Shown one piece after another: positions 21,496 to 34,400 of a stretch of 64,000 bases of DNA. How positions within the stretch are numbered: the stretch's first letter is position 1; each line of letters opens with the position of its first letter. Source of the stretch: Aspidapion aeneum (Eukaryota; Arthropoda; Insecta; Coleoptera; Brentidae); the NCBI GenBank assembly GCA_963576565.1, contig OY755045.1, positions 38,646,667 through 38,710,666 on the forward strand. Reading direction: 5' to 3'. The notes under the pieces are model-generated. The model saw nothing but the letters and a program-made list of their open reading frames with translations, had not been told where the DNA came from and did not search any database. The translations under genes and the position numbers were made by a program.

Positions 21496-22954
21496 GAAGA
21501 GCTGTAATGTAAAAAAACTGTATTTTAATTTTGCATTTTTTTTATATAATGTTTACTTATATTTTTTTAAATAAACATATTTTGTAAAGTACTTATTAGA
21601 AGTTTGCTTGACCAACCTCGGTTGGAATTCATATGTGCATATTGATCTGTTGGACTGACCTACCTACAAGTTGTGCCTCTTTTTCATGTCACTACTGGAG
21701 GGTTAACACAATTAAACTTTGTCTAAACCTAAAAATCATAGTGAAATATTTTTCACAGTTTAATGCTATAGAAGGCCTATTAGTTAGCAAAAGGTTTAGT
21801 CAAGTACAACAAAAGATCCTAATAGAAAACCTGAATCTGATGAGAAAAGTTTAGTCTATTTCAATTTCATCTCTGTTAAGTGAGCCTTGAAGTGAGCTCT
21901 TTGAATAGAACTACTTATCCACTTTCCCCTACCTTGGGCTGATAGTTCATTGATTCATTGGTCAAAAAACTTCAAATTCAATGAAAACTAACATTATCAA
22001 TACTTCTTCCGCTGCTACAATTCACAACATCAAAAAACTTGACATAATAATCAGTGGTGCACCCAGAAATATGTCTTGGGGGACCCGAAACCCTTGGGGG
22101 CCCGATACTTTTGGGGGCCCGATACCTTTGGGGGGGCCCCCAGAAGTCTCATGATGTTGTACTTTATGCTATTTTTTCTGTTTATTCATGAAATATATGG
22201 AAAATATCTAAAAAAATATGTGGTTTGGGTGGGTCCGGGCCCCTAGCCCCCCGCCCCCTTAGTGCGCCTATATAATAATTCAAAATAAGTAAAAAAACTA
22301 GAAAAAAAGTAAAAAAAACAAAATAAACAAAAACATAACCTAGTTTTTTGAAGAAAACATGGTCCCTTTTATTTCAGATTTTCTCGCTTTAGTTTAATAT
22401 TTTTAAGAAAAACGCATTTTTTCCATATGCACAAAGGATCCGATCTTAAAACTGATTAATTTTTTGGACCAAAGCTCTTGTCGTTTTTGTAAAATTTACG
22501 TTTTTGTTAACATTACGGCTTATGGGAAATCGGTTTGTTTGTCCTATCGAAGACATCTTGGATTTCATCATATGTTTTGTTAGACAGCCCTATTATTAAA
22601 AATGTCAAAGAACTTAACCTAATTATTTCACAGATGTCTTAAACACGTATGGCTGTAGAGAGGGTCGGTTCTTTTGTTTGTTGCCAGTTCTACGTCTTAG
22701 CATGAAATTATAGAATGTAAACAACAAATATATTTAGGCGGGATTTTTACAATAATATCTCCCCTGTCCTTCTTTTTAGAGGTCGAAATCGGTTTTAACA
22801 TAAAGTAAGTGTAACCTAACCGTGGTCAATTGATGGCAAACGTATCCGAACCAACGCGTGCCTAGACAGGATAGGATCCGTTTGCGATCATTTGACGGTT
22901 AGGCTAACACCGATTTCGACCTCCCAAAAAGACAAAAGAAGAGCTGTAATGTAA

Positions 22955-23313
22955 AGAAAACGATAAAAATTAAATTATTTCCAAGAACTAATTATTTATA
23001 AAAATTATTTCCAAAAGGTTGTTGGAATATATGCATAGATTAACTTACATTAGACTGGTAGGTACCTACTGCAGATACTTTTACAAATTTCGATTACTTA
23101 CAAGTATCTGAAGTTATTTTGCAACAAAAAGTAACGGGGAAATGCTTAATGGCTTGGCAACTGGCGCCATCTCTTGGAAACCCTTACAACCCGTTTTGAC
23201 ATTTGACCCTCTCCACAGCCTTTGGAGCAAAAGTCATTCAAAATCAGTGCAGAAAGAAAGTTGGAATCGCCTAAAAATATTTTTTAGAGTATTGCTAACG
23301 CTGAACTTATTTA
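22955..23313. other. Unassigned sequence
   Basis: AT-rich, with no feature recognised before the MITE. Confidence 0.4.
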
Positions 23314-23620
23314 AGGCCGCTTGACATGGTGCATGACGCGCTGCAAATATTTGCAAGCAAAAAATTTCGGTCAAATTGTTGCCTGCAAAAAAACTTCTTT
23401 TTGTTTGACATTGTGCATGGCCATGCATGGATTCCCCAGAATCTAGGTAAAAATTCCCCAGTTTGCATGTAAGTACAGTTTGCATGCAAAAAAATTGCAC
23501 CGGACCGATAAAAATGTATTGCCTGCAACAATCAGCTGGATTTGTACTGCGCATGCACCTGGGCAAAATTTCATGCATTTGCCTGCAAATTTTATTGTCA
23601 TGCACCATGTCAAGCGGCCT
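23314..23620. mobile_element. PIF/Harbinger-type MITE with TTA target duplication
   Basis: 307 bp. The terminal repeats are a perfect 24 bp starting AGGCCGCTTGACATGGTGCA, with the inverted copy at the right end. Both sides carry TTA (23,311-23,313 and 23,621-23,623), the target duplication of the PIF/Harbinger superfamily. The interior has many TGCATGC and GCCTGCAA words and no transposase. Perfect ends indicate recent activity of the family. Confidence 0.92.
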
Positions 23621-23623
23621 TTA

Positions 23624-24729
23624 GGAAGATTGTAGTGTGGTAACACCAAGTTATAAATCTTAACAAACTCGTTGGCTTTGGTAGTTCAAATAATCCCATT
23701 AATAATGGAGTCAAGTGAAATTCTGTTTTAGTGTTTTAGTTTAATTTTTTTTACAAAAATAGAAAGGGCAAATATAATTTAGAAAAATGCAGCGAAGCTA
23801 AAACAGAAGCTGCTGGGAATAAATTTTGTATGTTTTAAAAACTCGCATGCATATGCATTTAAAAAACTAGGTATAAAATTCTGTTTCTCGGCCATTTTTA
23901 GAGTGTTTTAAAAATGAGGGAGGAATTCGCGCTAGTAAAAGTCACAGACATTTAAAGAAAAAAAAACTTAGTTCATTAAAAAAAAAGTAAAGATGTTTTT
24001 AAAGAAGATCGAAGAACTTAAAAGTCGCAGTTTACAAACTTTCTAGGTGAGGTTTATTGGAGTAGGCTGACCCAAATTGACATTTTTAAAATATTTCAGC
24101 AACTAATGACGTAAATGGAACTTCCTTTTTTTAAACAGTAACCCTTAGATGCACCGTAAGCATTTAAGCGCGATTATGGGTTTAATCTCGATTAAGTCCT
24201 TGTTGTTCACATACAAAATAATAAAGAGGGAGAATAGATTAGCTAAACCTTGTTACGGTGTATCCCAGGGTAAGAATTTCTTGAAATGACAAAATCAAAC
24301 CCCGCTGAACATAAAAACTGGACAAAATAATTTGTGGTGTTAAAATTTTTTGAGGAAACCCCATTTTTGTTTTGCTAAATAATTTTCCTTAACTTTGAAA
24401 ACCATAGACTTTTTTCCGTTTAAGTGTGTTTTCTGTGATCTAAAGAACATCCCCCTCAACGTCGCGGTAGCGTTGACGACGTCGAAATATGCGAGAAATT
24501 CTCATAACTTTAAATGTAACATTATAAATATACCACCCAGTTTTGTGTTTCCATGTTGGTTCCTAAATTAAATTTGCGGGGCCCGGGCGATTGGCCGAAG
24601 GGAACTTGAAAAAAAGAAGTAGAGGTATATCTATAGAGTAAAGTGGTGTAAAAGTAAAAAATCCCGTTGAAAAATGAGACACTTAAATAAAAAATACTAG
24701 TAATTGAACGAATTCCGATAGATTTTCTA
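23624..24729. other. Unassigned AT-rich sequence
   Basis: No recognised gene. A small GC patch with CGTCGCGG...GTTGACGACG words lies near 24,458-24,486. Confidence 0.4.
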
Positions 24730-27700
24730 TTATAAACTGATAGCAGCAGTTAAGGACCTCATAGAATCTAACCCATCTAATCTACATATTCTCATTGATC
24801 TTCTTATTGCATCCATGTCGACACTTTCCATTTTTGTTTTGTATTTTTCTGTTATGCGACAAGTCTCTATTCCATACAACAGCGTGCTTTTTACCATTGT
24901 TTCATATATGTTAAATTTTACATTCTTTCTTATCTCTCTGCTCCATAAAATACTGTTAAGACATCCAATAACCTTTTTTGCTTTTACTATTCTTTTTTCC
25001 AATTCTTTACAGTCTGTTCCTGTCTTATCAAATGTGACACCCAAGTATACATACTCATTGCATGGAGATATTGTTTGTCCATTGTCTAGTTCTAACTCAC
25101 TGGATTAGTTTCCAATACATAAGTACTGTGTCTTGTCCACGTTCACTGTTAGTCCCCACTTTTGGTATTCTTCCGTTAACTTTCTCATCATATACTCCAT
25201 GTCTTCTTTATTATTAGCTACAATTACTTGGTCGCCAGCAAACTGTAGTGTGTATATAGTAAATCGGTCGTTAAGTTGTATTTCCATGCCGTGCACTTTA
25301 CGTTTCCAGTTTTTTAGAGCCACTGCGATATATATTTTAAAAAGAGTTGGAGAGACACAACATCCCTGTCTTAAGCCTTTTGTTACCAGGAATTCTTTTG
25401 AAAGTCGATTTCCAATTTTAATTTTAGATTTTGACCCTTTGTATAGTTCTTTTATCGCTTTTATGTATGTATGATTGATATTAGTTTGTTCCAACACCGT
25501 CCATAATTTTTCTACTGGAACGGTATCATATGCTTTTTGTAGGTCCACAAAGGTAACATGAGTCTCTATATTTCTGGCGCTTCTTTTCTCAATTACTTGT
25601 TTAAGACAAAAAACATTATCACTACAAGATCTGCCTGCACGAAACCCACTTTGCTCTCTTCATTCTCTATTAGATCTCTAAGAATCCTACCGTACAATCT
25701 ACTTAGAGTGCTGGTGACTGAAATTCCTCTGTAATTGTTACAATCCAGCTTGTTTCCTTTTTTATGTATTGAGGATATGAATGCAATTTTCCAATCATTA
25801 GGTACTGGATGTCCGTTTATGCATTGATTGATAATATATGTGAGATTTTCGAGTAGTTTCTCGGATCCATATTTGAGCATTTCAGCATATATTCCCCCAG
25901 GTCCGCTAGCTTTTCCGGATTTAAGCTTTGTTATACTATTGTTTATCATTTCTTTTTCGATGATTACTTCCTCTCCATGTACTTCTATGTCTCTCCTCGG
26001 AGAGGCTGCCCAACAAACAATTAAAGTTGTTACGACGAAACCCCAACTAGAAAGAATTTCTTAAAAGTAACCGCAACGTACTCCCGCTACGTCTCAGTAT
26101 ACCATACAGCGACGTTATAATTCCCTAAGTGGGGAACCAATTTCTGGTTATAACTACTTGGCCAAGTGTTTAAAGTCACTGTAGTAACAACTACACTACT
26201 ACGTCGTAGCCAGGTATCTACTACGTCGTAGAGGCTGTTTTTTTTCCGTAATGGCATAAAAGTTGCGATGTAGTTGCAAATAATATAATCGTTTCTTTTT
26301 GGTAGAATTGTTACACAATATGGTGGACACAACAGTAAACAGACTCGCTTAGTTTTTTTGTTTGGTTATGGTTATAATATGAACTATGTTATCCAAAAGT
26401 GTGAGAATTTACGAGCAGAGGATCAAAATTCGAGTGCGGCGCAAAGTTTTTTGTATAACATGCATTATATATATTGCAAAAAACCGGTGCGCCCGTAAAA
26501 TTGAGCCGTTTTCTGGTAGCTGATGGAATTTTTGTGTTGTGATTTTGGAGGTTATGTTTTCATAATCGACAGTTAATTCCAACAAATGGTGCTTAAGAAG
26601 AGCATTTTTGGTAAGCTTCAACTAATTTGTTTATAAAATAGTATGGCTCTTTAATATGAGCTTATAAAACGACAACAAAAATATTAAATTTTCTTTCTTA
26701 CATAAAAACATGGCGTCCCAAACTATATTCCCTGATAGTCGAAAAGGTTACTTGAAAGTAGTTGCGGCTTTAAAGTTGATCCAAAAAGTTATTTTGTCTA
26801 CATTGTTACATCAGATGTTACTATGATGACACAAACTTTTGTGGTAAAAATTAAAGTTATAATGTAGTTGTCGGATACACTTGTTTGGGACTCCAATGAA
26901 GCTTAACTTTCTAGTGGTAATTAAGTAGGATATAAAAGTCAGGGCGACTACGAAATAACGACTAAAAAGAAAGTAAAACTTTAGCAACGTCCTATTGTGG
27001 TAGAGAAGACTATCAGAATCGACTATCAAGAAACAATCCTATGAAGTAGTTTATAGGGTCGTTTTTACGAAACATCTACTATTTCCTGATACTAAATAGT
27101 AGTTAGAACTAAAAAGTAACAAATTCTGGTTGGGATCACCACATTTCTACTATAAGAAAGTAGCAAAGCCTTTAGAACATGTAGCCGCTACTATAAATGT
27201 TAGTTGGGTGTTAGATATTCGGGTCTCGTCTCCTGCAGCAGTCCCTTGTAATGTTCTGTCCATTGTTCCGGATTGATGATCTGGATGGTTACTTTTTCTT
27301 TTGTTGGGTTTTTTACTGTAGAAATGAATTTCCATACTTCAGAGCTCTGCCTAGCTCCTACGTGTGTATTTATATCGTGGCATTTGCGCTCAAACATTTC
27401 ATTTTTTTCTGTGCGTATCAAACTTCTTAGCTGTCTTCTGGTGTCCTTGTATATTTCTAGGTCTCTTTGCTCTTTAGTACTAAGCCATTTCAAGTATGTG
27501 CGTTTTTTCTCTTTGACCATTTCCTGTATTTTCTACGTCCACCACATCTTCCTGTTATTTCTATTATCTTGGTATCCAACAGCTTCGTTGCTTGCTTCCT
27601 TCAAGCTTTTTATTATGTTTGTATATATCTCTTCAAATGAGTGATTTGTGTTAATTAATTTTTGATCTAATCGGTTCTGATACAATCTTTGAGTACTTTC

Positions 27701-27848
27701 GATTTCTAGACTTCTAAAGTTGTATTTTTGATTGTCTTCGATGCACTCTAGGTTTTCATTTTCTCTAATACTTTCGTCCTTATTTGTTTTTCTTAAAGGG
27801 AATAATATTTTTGCTTTTACCAGATGGTGGTCAGGTCCACGGGTAACA
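24730..27848 (-). pseudogene. RTE-type retrotransposon, copy 1, interrupted by element Y
   Basis: Reading on the minus strand from 27,848, GPDHHLVKAKILF is the end of the apurinic-type endonuclease. A linker runs to 27,200 with one internal stop. After the Y insertion (26,009-27,208), the reverse transcriptase resumes: GKASGPGGIYAEML, DWKIAFISSIHKKGNKLD and NNYRGISV (25,949-25,593), then MDLQKAYDTVP, GLRQGCCVSPTLF and LQFAGDQVIVA (25,548-25,105), then YLGVTFDKTG and a thumb segment to 24,730. This order is that of RTE-clade LINEs. The second catalytic box reads FAGD instead of FADD (25,231-25,242), so it could not be active. Frameshifts separate the blocks. The 5' end, most of the endonuclease and the 3' end are missing. 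The other copy at 47.2 kb supplies the missing C-terminus. Confidence 0.9.
26009..27208. mobile_element. Unclassified TIR element 'Y', copy 1 (1,200 bp)
   Basis: The ends are CCCAACAAACAATTAAAGT and the inverted ACTATAAATGTTAGTTGGG. It interrupts the RTE. Compared with the uninterrupted RTE at about 47,360, the empty site is GGCTGTTAGAT and the filled site has TG on both sides, so the target duplication is 2 bp (TG). The interior is rich in CTACGTCGTAG-type words and has no transposase. A longer copy lies at 34,975-37,203. A CCC...GGG terminus with a 2-bp non-TA duplication does not match a family I can name with confidence. Confidence 0.85.
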
Positions 27849-30835
27849 CCACGAAGTGCTCGATATAAAACGATGTATCTTTCTTAAAAATAGTCGTAGA
27901 GGGTTGCGAAAAATGGCAAATGAATCAGTAAACACCCGCAATAAAATAACTTTCTATATATTTTGCTTCGTTTTTTTAGAAAAAATAAAATAACTGAATT
28001 TTAACTTTTTTTTTGTATAGCTAGTAAAGTTTAACCTACATTTTTAATAACACCAAAGCAAAATTTAAAAAAAAAGTTTAAATAAAACTTATATAATGAA
28101 CATTTTTATTCAATTTGGTGTATATAAGTCTTATATAGATGGATAGTTTATATTTGTTTCAATAAAAAAACAATTTGTTGTCACCAAAACGACTACCGAA
28201 GGTGCATTACCGTACGAGGACGCCTATCGGCGCGCGGCTTTACGCAACTCAGGCTTTTAGTAATACAGGTGATTATTGTTATCGTTGTTTAATGGACATT
28301 ATCAAACAACGTTGTTATTGTTATTTTTGAAAGTGAATATCAATCGACGAAAGTTTTTACAATATAGTGCATTTGCCCCCCTTATTATATAGTCATGTTC
28401 GAACTTCTAAAAATGTAACTAAGTTGACGCCCTAGAGACACAATGACATAGAAATGGATCAAAAATTTGTAAAATCTAATTTAAAAATAAAATTATATTA
28501 GTTTTTTAAATTTTAGTTGCAAAATGCCCCAAAACCCCCCAGACTCCCCAAAATCCTGAAATTTTTAGATTTTTTAAAAATTTTCTTAAAAACTAAGCTT
28601 ACGGAAAAATATGTACTAATCTTTATTGTAGACCATAAAATTTCCTTTTCAACAATGTATAAGTCAGTGGGGTAGGACTAATGACAAACTCTCCAGCGGC
28701 GTCCGTTTATTGTAAATAAATTTAAAAAAGAAACATGTTTATTACAGGTTTTACCCGATTTTTTTAAAAACCGAGCTCTATATCAAAAAATATAACACAC
28801 ACTTTGTTGTAGACAATAAAATTGCTTTTTAAATGATGTATAATAAGGCAATGGTAGTTTTATCTATAACAATTTAGGGGCATCCGCAAATAAAATCAAT
28901 CTTGAAAAATCACTAAATTTATCAATTTTTTACCAGTTTTATCCAATTTTCTCAAAAATTAAGCTTTTTGGAAAAAAAAATATTTTACCGTTTATTGTAG
29001 AAAATAAAATTTCCTTTTTAACAATGTATAAGTCAGTGAGGTTTAATTAATGACAAACCCTTCAGCGACGTCCGTATGTGGGGGTCAATTAAAAAATAAA
29101 ATAATTAAAACCATTTTTGTCACATGTTTCAACCGATTTTATTTTTCGAATATTAAAAAAAATATATTTAAAAAAAAATATTTTTTTAATACATTTCAAA
29201 TCAGGTAATTAAAACTTTGATGTATTAAAATCGGATAAAAAATAAAAAAGATACAATTTGTTTTTAAATATGCTTTTCCACCATATTGAATCCGCCATAT
29301 TTATTAATTAATATGTCAAAACCTGGTCTGCCAGGTATGTTAAACAAATTTAAGTTACTTTTAAAAAGTTCTTATGGTTTTCATTAAAAGCATAATTTTT
29401 AAATATACCCCAAAAACCCCTATTTTTTCCAGTAATTTGGAAATAACTTAGAAACTAATTAACGCATTGGAACACTTAAACCAGATTTGAATAAAGAATC
29501 AAAATTGCTATCTTTTTTGTAGAAACTTTTTTTTCTAGCTCCAATAGTTTTATAAATATAATCAAAAAAAAAATGACCTTTTTTTTTGAATTTTTTTATT
29601 TTTTTGACAAATACAAAAAAATACATATTTTCTGACCAATACATTTTTAAATAAATTACAAAGCAAGTGTTTTAAATTTTGTTCCATGAAAATCGGATAA
29701 AAAATAAAAAAGTTACAATTTTTTTAAAGATACGCCTTTCCGCCATTTTGAATCCGCCATTTTGAATCCGCCATATCTTTCAAGAAACGCATTTACCAGA
29801 ATGACAACAAGTCAAAACCTTACATATGGGGTGCCCTTAACAAAGTTAGCTTATCGGCAGAAAGTTGGCACGACTTGCACACGAAACTTGATTTGTCCAT
29901 AGACTATTATTTGTTGTATTTAAGTAAAAAATGTCTTATTTTTGGTTTGCATTAGTTTAGACGTCGATCAGACTGTTTATACGTGAATTTTATCACTGGT
30001 TTATATTTCGCCTGACCTGTCTCATTTTTGAACTTTTTCAAGGTAAAATATGAGACACAGTTTTAATTTTTTTTCTCATAATATTGGCCAAATTTCTATG
30101 TTTTTACGTTTGGAATATTTTTCTGATTATCGCCTATGTCCTAAAAAAAAGTCCTACAGAGGAGTCGAAAATCTTAAAAATATAAAAGTTTTAAAAAGTG
30201 TCTCATCATTGTTACACCACTTGACCCTATATTTTTTTCTGCCATACGGTAAGACAACTGCTGCATCGCGGTAAACAATTCCACCAGTATTTACTAAGAC
30301 TTAGCATTGTAGACCGGATTTAAGTATCAAGTCTATAGACTTGATACCGACCGGTTTGTGTATATTTTGTGTATTTTTTTAATACTCATTGGTCAAATAA
30401 CTGCAAAGATTTGGTTCACCCTAATGTGCAATATGATAGTAAGCATTTCTTAGTGAGTTTTATCTCATATAAATTCAAATTAACTTTAGAAATAAAGAAA
30501 ACCAACATAAAAATTTTGTAACGAAATGTCATTTTTTGGAAATTTAGTCCGTGCAGTCGTAGGATTCCCGATAAAAATAGTCTCAAATTGTAGGGTGGTT
30601 TAAAGTTCGAAAAACAATAGAAATAATCCATTATTGACAAAAAAACTTATATACAAAAATATTAAAGCTAAATAATACATAAATAACTCAAAACTATATC
30701 TGTAGATGCATTACCGTATTAAATACGTATTAATATTTAAATACTGTAAAAAGCACAAGATATATTAGAATCCCTTTTCAATTACACATTCACCAAAACA
30801 ATGGACCATCGGTTTACCCTGTCGGCTAATGGATC
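27849..30835. other. AT-rich unassigned stretch with ~190-bp diverged repeats
   Basis: Between about 28,600 and 29,100, three diverged units spaced roughly 180-190 bp share ATAAAATTTCCTTTT, ACAATGTATAAGTCAGTG and GACAAAC...GCG(A/G)CGTCCG. A similar unit occurs at about 58,320-58,390. ATTTTGAATCCGCCAT repeats occur near 29,753-29,772. I see no coding region. Confidence 0.5.
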
Positions 30836-31402
30836 GTTCATACTCGTCTTTTGTCTTGGTTTAGTCATATGTCTTGTCATAAGAAAGAAAACCACTGTTT
30901 CTTATGGGAGTGTTCATACAATGTTTTGCTTTTGTTTTTGATTAGTCTTTGTCTTAAGAGTTGCCAACTTTCAATCCTTAGGACAACGACTAAGACGAGT
31001 GACAGACATCAGCTGATATTTGTTGTTTTTTTACAGGGCGTCCAAAGAGCGCAAGCGCGCGGCCGAAATTTTGAATTTACCGCCATTAATCATGTTTTTA
31101 ATAGAAAATCTCAACATAACCTCAAAATTTTATTTGTTTTTTTTTCTTTTTCGCTTTTGTTCTTTCGTGTCTCTCTTCTGTGGTGTTTCGTGCACAGATT
31201 ATCTTAAATAAGATTGGTTTGTGTAGAAAATGACTTTTGAAGAGGGCCTTTTTATTGAAATTGAACTTTTTTTTCAGTGGGTTATGACTAAGACTAATCA
31301 AAAACAAAATACGAGTATGAACAGCCGATTTTGTTTAAGACAGCTAAGACTAATCAAAGGACAAAGACTAATCAAAAACAAAAGACTAAGACGAGTATGA
31401 AC
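30836..31402. mobile_element. Foldback MITE with GTTCATACTCGTC ends
   Basis: 567 bp, starting GTTCATACTCGTCTTTTGTC and ending with the inverted GACTAAGACGAGTATGAAC. Both sides contain further inverted copies of the end motif: GTTCATAC inside the left and ACGAGTATGAAC inside the right at about 31,309-31,320. Several GACTAATCAAA words alternate with TTTGATTAGTC. No target duplication is obvious and no coding capacity is seen. Confidence 0.75.
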
Positions 31403-34400
31403 AATACTTTACTTGTCTAAAAAATTAACATGTAAAATATAGCGGACAGCTGACACCGTTTTTATTCGACATTTCCTAGTGACGTTTGGAGGTTTAAATA
31501 TATTTTATTCTTTTTATTTATTTATAACCTTTGTGTGGAAATAATCTCTTTGTTACAACGAAAAAAGAGGACCCATATCGCAAGGTATTTATGAACAATT
31601 TATATAAATATTAAAAACTATTGCATTCGCGGGAAAAATAAGTTAAACCTTCAACCAAAATGTAGACTTTTAAACCTGGGATTGTAGCATTTAGCACTGT
31701 AGGTAGACCCTTTAGTAAATACTGGTTTTTTTCTTTAGTTACGTGAGTCGCGTAAATACATTGTTTACTACGTTACAGCTAAATGCGCTCTCTACAGCGG
31801 TAGAAAATCAAACTATTTAAAACGTTTTTCTCAGTAATTTATGTACACTTTACCTTCTCTAGACATTGCTGGGGGGCTAGGAAGGTAAAAATTGATAAGA
31901 GAATTAAAGTGGTGTGTATAACTCAAAAAAGTATGGGGTGGGTGAATTGTAGTAATTTTAATTCCCAACAACCAGGATTACTCGCGCATTTCTAGCGTTC
32001 TTTGACCTGGTGTTTTCAATTTTAGCTTTTCATTCCTTTTCATGCTTATTGTGGAAAAAATAAATAACAAAATTGGAAAAGATGGCAAGTGTAAATTATT
32101 ATTATGTGGCAAAAAGTAATAAACTGATCTTATAACTTTAAAATTAAAAAATATTGCTTAAAATTAGACTTTTTTAAAAATTATTTTTTTTTGCATTTTT
32201 AAAAAATATTTTAATAAGTAAAACCAGTGGCGTATATAAGTGAGGGGCCTGGGAGGCACAATAGCTCCTAAACCACTGAACCTATCTTTATAAAAATGAC
32301 AGGTAAAATAGTGTTCGACACTGTAACGAGCTGATTAGATTTTGGTCAAAATTCGTTAAGCTAATGGTAGTTTCTCAATAATTTATGTTATAACCAAAAA
32401 CTTCGTACGAGCTTTCGTTTCTGGAATATTTAAAAAAAACACTGGAAGTGTGCTAATAGGCTAGCTAGGAAGGTATCAGATCCGTCATGGATCCATTTAT
32501 TTTTTTGTTAAAATCAGCTCATTGGATTTGCAACATATAATATTCTAAAATAGTTTTTAATATTTTGCTTATTTAGCAGTAATTAGATTTCAACGTTGCG
32601 TTGAATGAAGCATCTCGAAAATCAAAGCTCTCGATAACTTTATTGCTTATTACAAAATTTGTCTCTTAGTCTACAGTACATCCATCGGTCTATTTTTTAA
32701 GTCATGAGTAACATTTTTTTCCTCAGCGAAACTTTTTAAAAGTGGTTCCTAACACAATGCGCAGACGCAGACTTCTTTTGAGCGTTTCACTGACTAAGGC
32801 AAGCATAGGATCAGAGTAATTCTGCCATGTTTAACGAAAAATAAGAATTGCCCATATAATATTTTTTTAACCGAATTGAAGTCTTATTTTTTTGCATCTT
32901 TTAATAAAATAAACCTGTTAGAGTTGACTACCTACTAGACAGACAGTTCGGCTGAAAAGGAAACGCTTAAAGCATACGAAATCAGGCACGGAAACCTGCC
33001 GGAAATTGGGAAAACGTCGCAAGTCTGCCAAAGGGGGTACGAAGTAAGCATAAGGATAGATACAGATTTATTATTCCCTGACGAGTTGTACTGCAAGAAT
33101 AAAAGTCGGTTACTTGAACGGCAAGCTTAACTACCCACCGACCGCAGCTCGCTATACAAAGCAGTGGCGTGTGTTATTAAGTTATATTTATTTATAACTT
33201 AGAGTTTAATTATTTTTCGAATCTTGGAAGAGATATATTTGTTATACTTTATTTTAACTTTAAAAAGGACGATATAACGAGATAAACACAAGTGACTACA
33301 ACAAAAAGTTCGGGTAACAAGTGTTTGTCCTGCTATGCCGCCCTTTTTAAAGCAAAAGTAAAAGTATAACATAAACCGCGATCGGTTCAAAATTAATTTT
33401 TAGAAAGAATATCTGCAATCATCCATCAATTCATCAAAGTTTTTGCCGTTTTGTCCAGATTTTCGCAGTTTGGGAATTCTAACTTAGACCTGACGAGATT
33501 CGAACCTAACATCCGGCACGTTTTGGAATTTTATTTGGGCCAAGTTTAGAAAGAAACCATGGGCTTTAGAGGCATTGCATCAATGGTTTTTGCTGGCTGG
33601 CAATCTCGCACAGAATTGGACCTATCAAGCTCAAACAGTGTTTTCTCACCTACTTGAAGGCAACAGAAGTTAAAAAAAAAGTATAACAATATTGATCCCC
33701 TTGATCCCGCCTATCTACTCCAATATATCAAAGGATTAGGGATTCCAAGATTTTTAATTTAAGACTCTGTATTTCTAAATATCGTCGACTACTTCTACTC
33801 GTTAATAATTATTGTTTTGGCTGTTAGAGTAGCTTTGCTAAATAAATAGTTTTCAATCGATCAATCACTAGCAGCCCACGAGTTGTAAAGGTGGGGGGCG
33901 CAGATAGCTTAAGGGTTTCACTAAAATAATTAAAGTTGTCAGCGGTGAGTAACATTAATCATCATGAAATATACAAACAAACACGTTTGTCTACCACCCC
34001 TGTATTAAAAAATCGTTTTTTTTTTATTTTTCGACTCTTATGAATTAACAAGAACAGAATGTGCGTCTCTCTTAGACAATCTAACTATATCAGAGTATAG
34101 ATGACCGATATTTTCCTCCTTTGATTTTCACTTAAATAAATTTGACTGAGTTTGTCGTGCCTCTATTTGTTTAAAATATGTCATACATACAGAGTCTCTA
34201 GTCTTAGAATAACGATAAACACGATTGTGGTGAGAACTGTGCAGACCAAAAAACACCCTATTAATTTTTAGTTAAAATTAAAACTTTAATTCAAGGAAGT
34301 CTACCAAGGCACGTTTCAGTGCACTGCGCCAAACGTCTGTTAGATAACCATCGTGCCCAGCTCTTGACCATAGCAAGACATGCTTAGCTATAGCTACAAT

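Larger units (their letters stand above)
20071..22954. repeat. 1,442-bp tandem duplication, copies apparently identical
   Basis: Unit 1 is 20,071-21,512 and unit 2 is 21,513-22,954. Every stretch I compared, including homopolymer runs, is the same in both. Each unit carries a 73-codon open frame (20,191 and 21,633) with no recognisable domain, so I do not call it a gene. Each also has a G/C-rich block with several GGGGGCCCGATAC words and an imperfect palindrome near its end. This is either a very recent duplication or an assembly artefact. Confidence 0.92.

Noticed and set aside
32940..33160. GC-richer, 61-codon open stretch considered as a host exon
   Set aside because: It is open on both strands with no recognisable domain and no paired splice signals that convinced me.
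33470..33600. Possible tRNA or SINE (GGTTCGAATCTC B box on minus strand)
   Set aside because: No credible A box or cloverleaf stems at the right distance.
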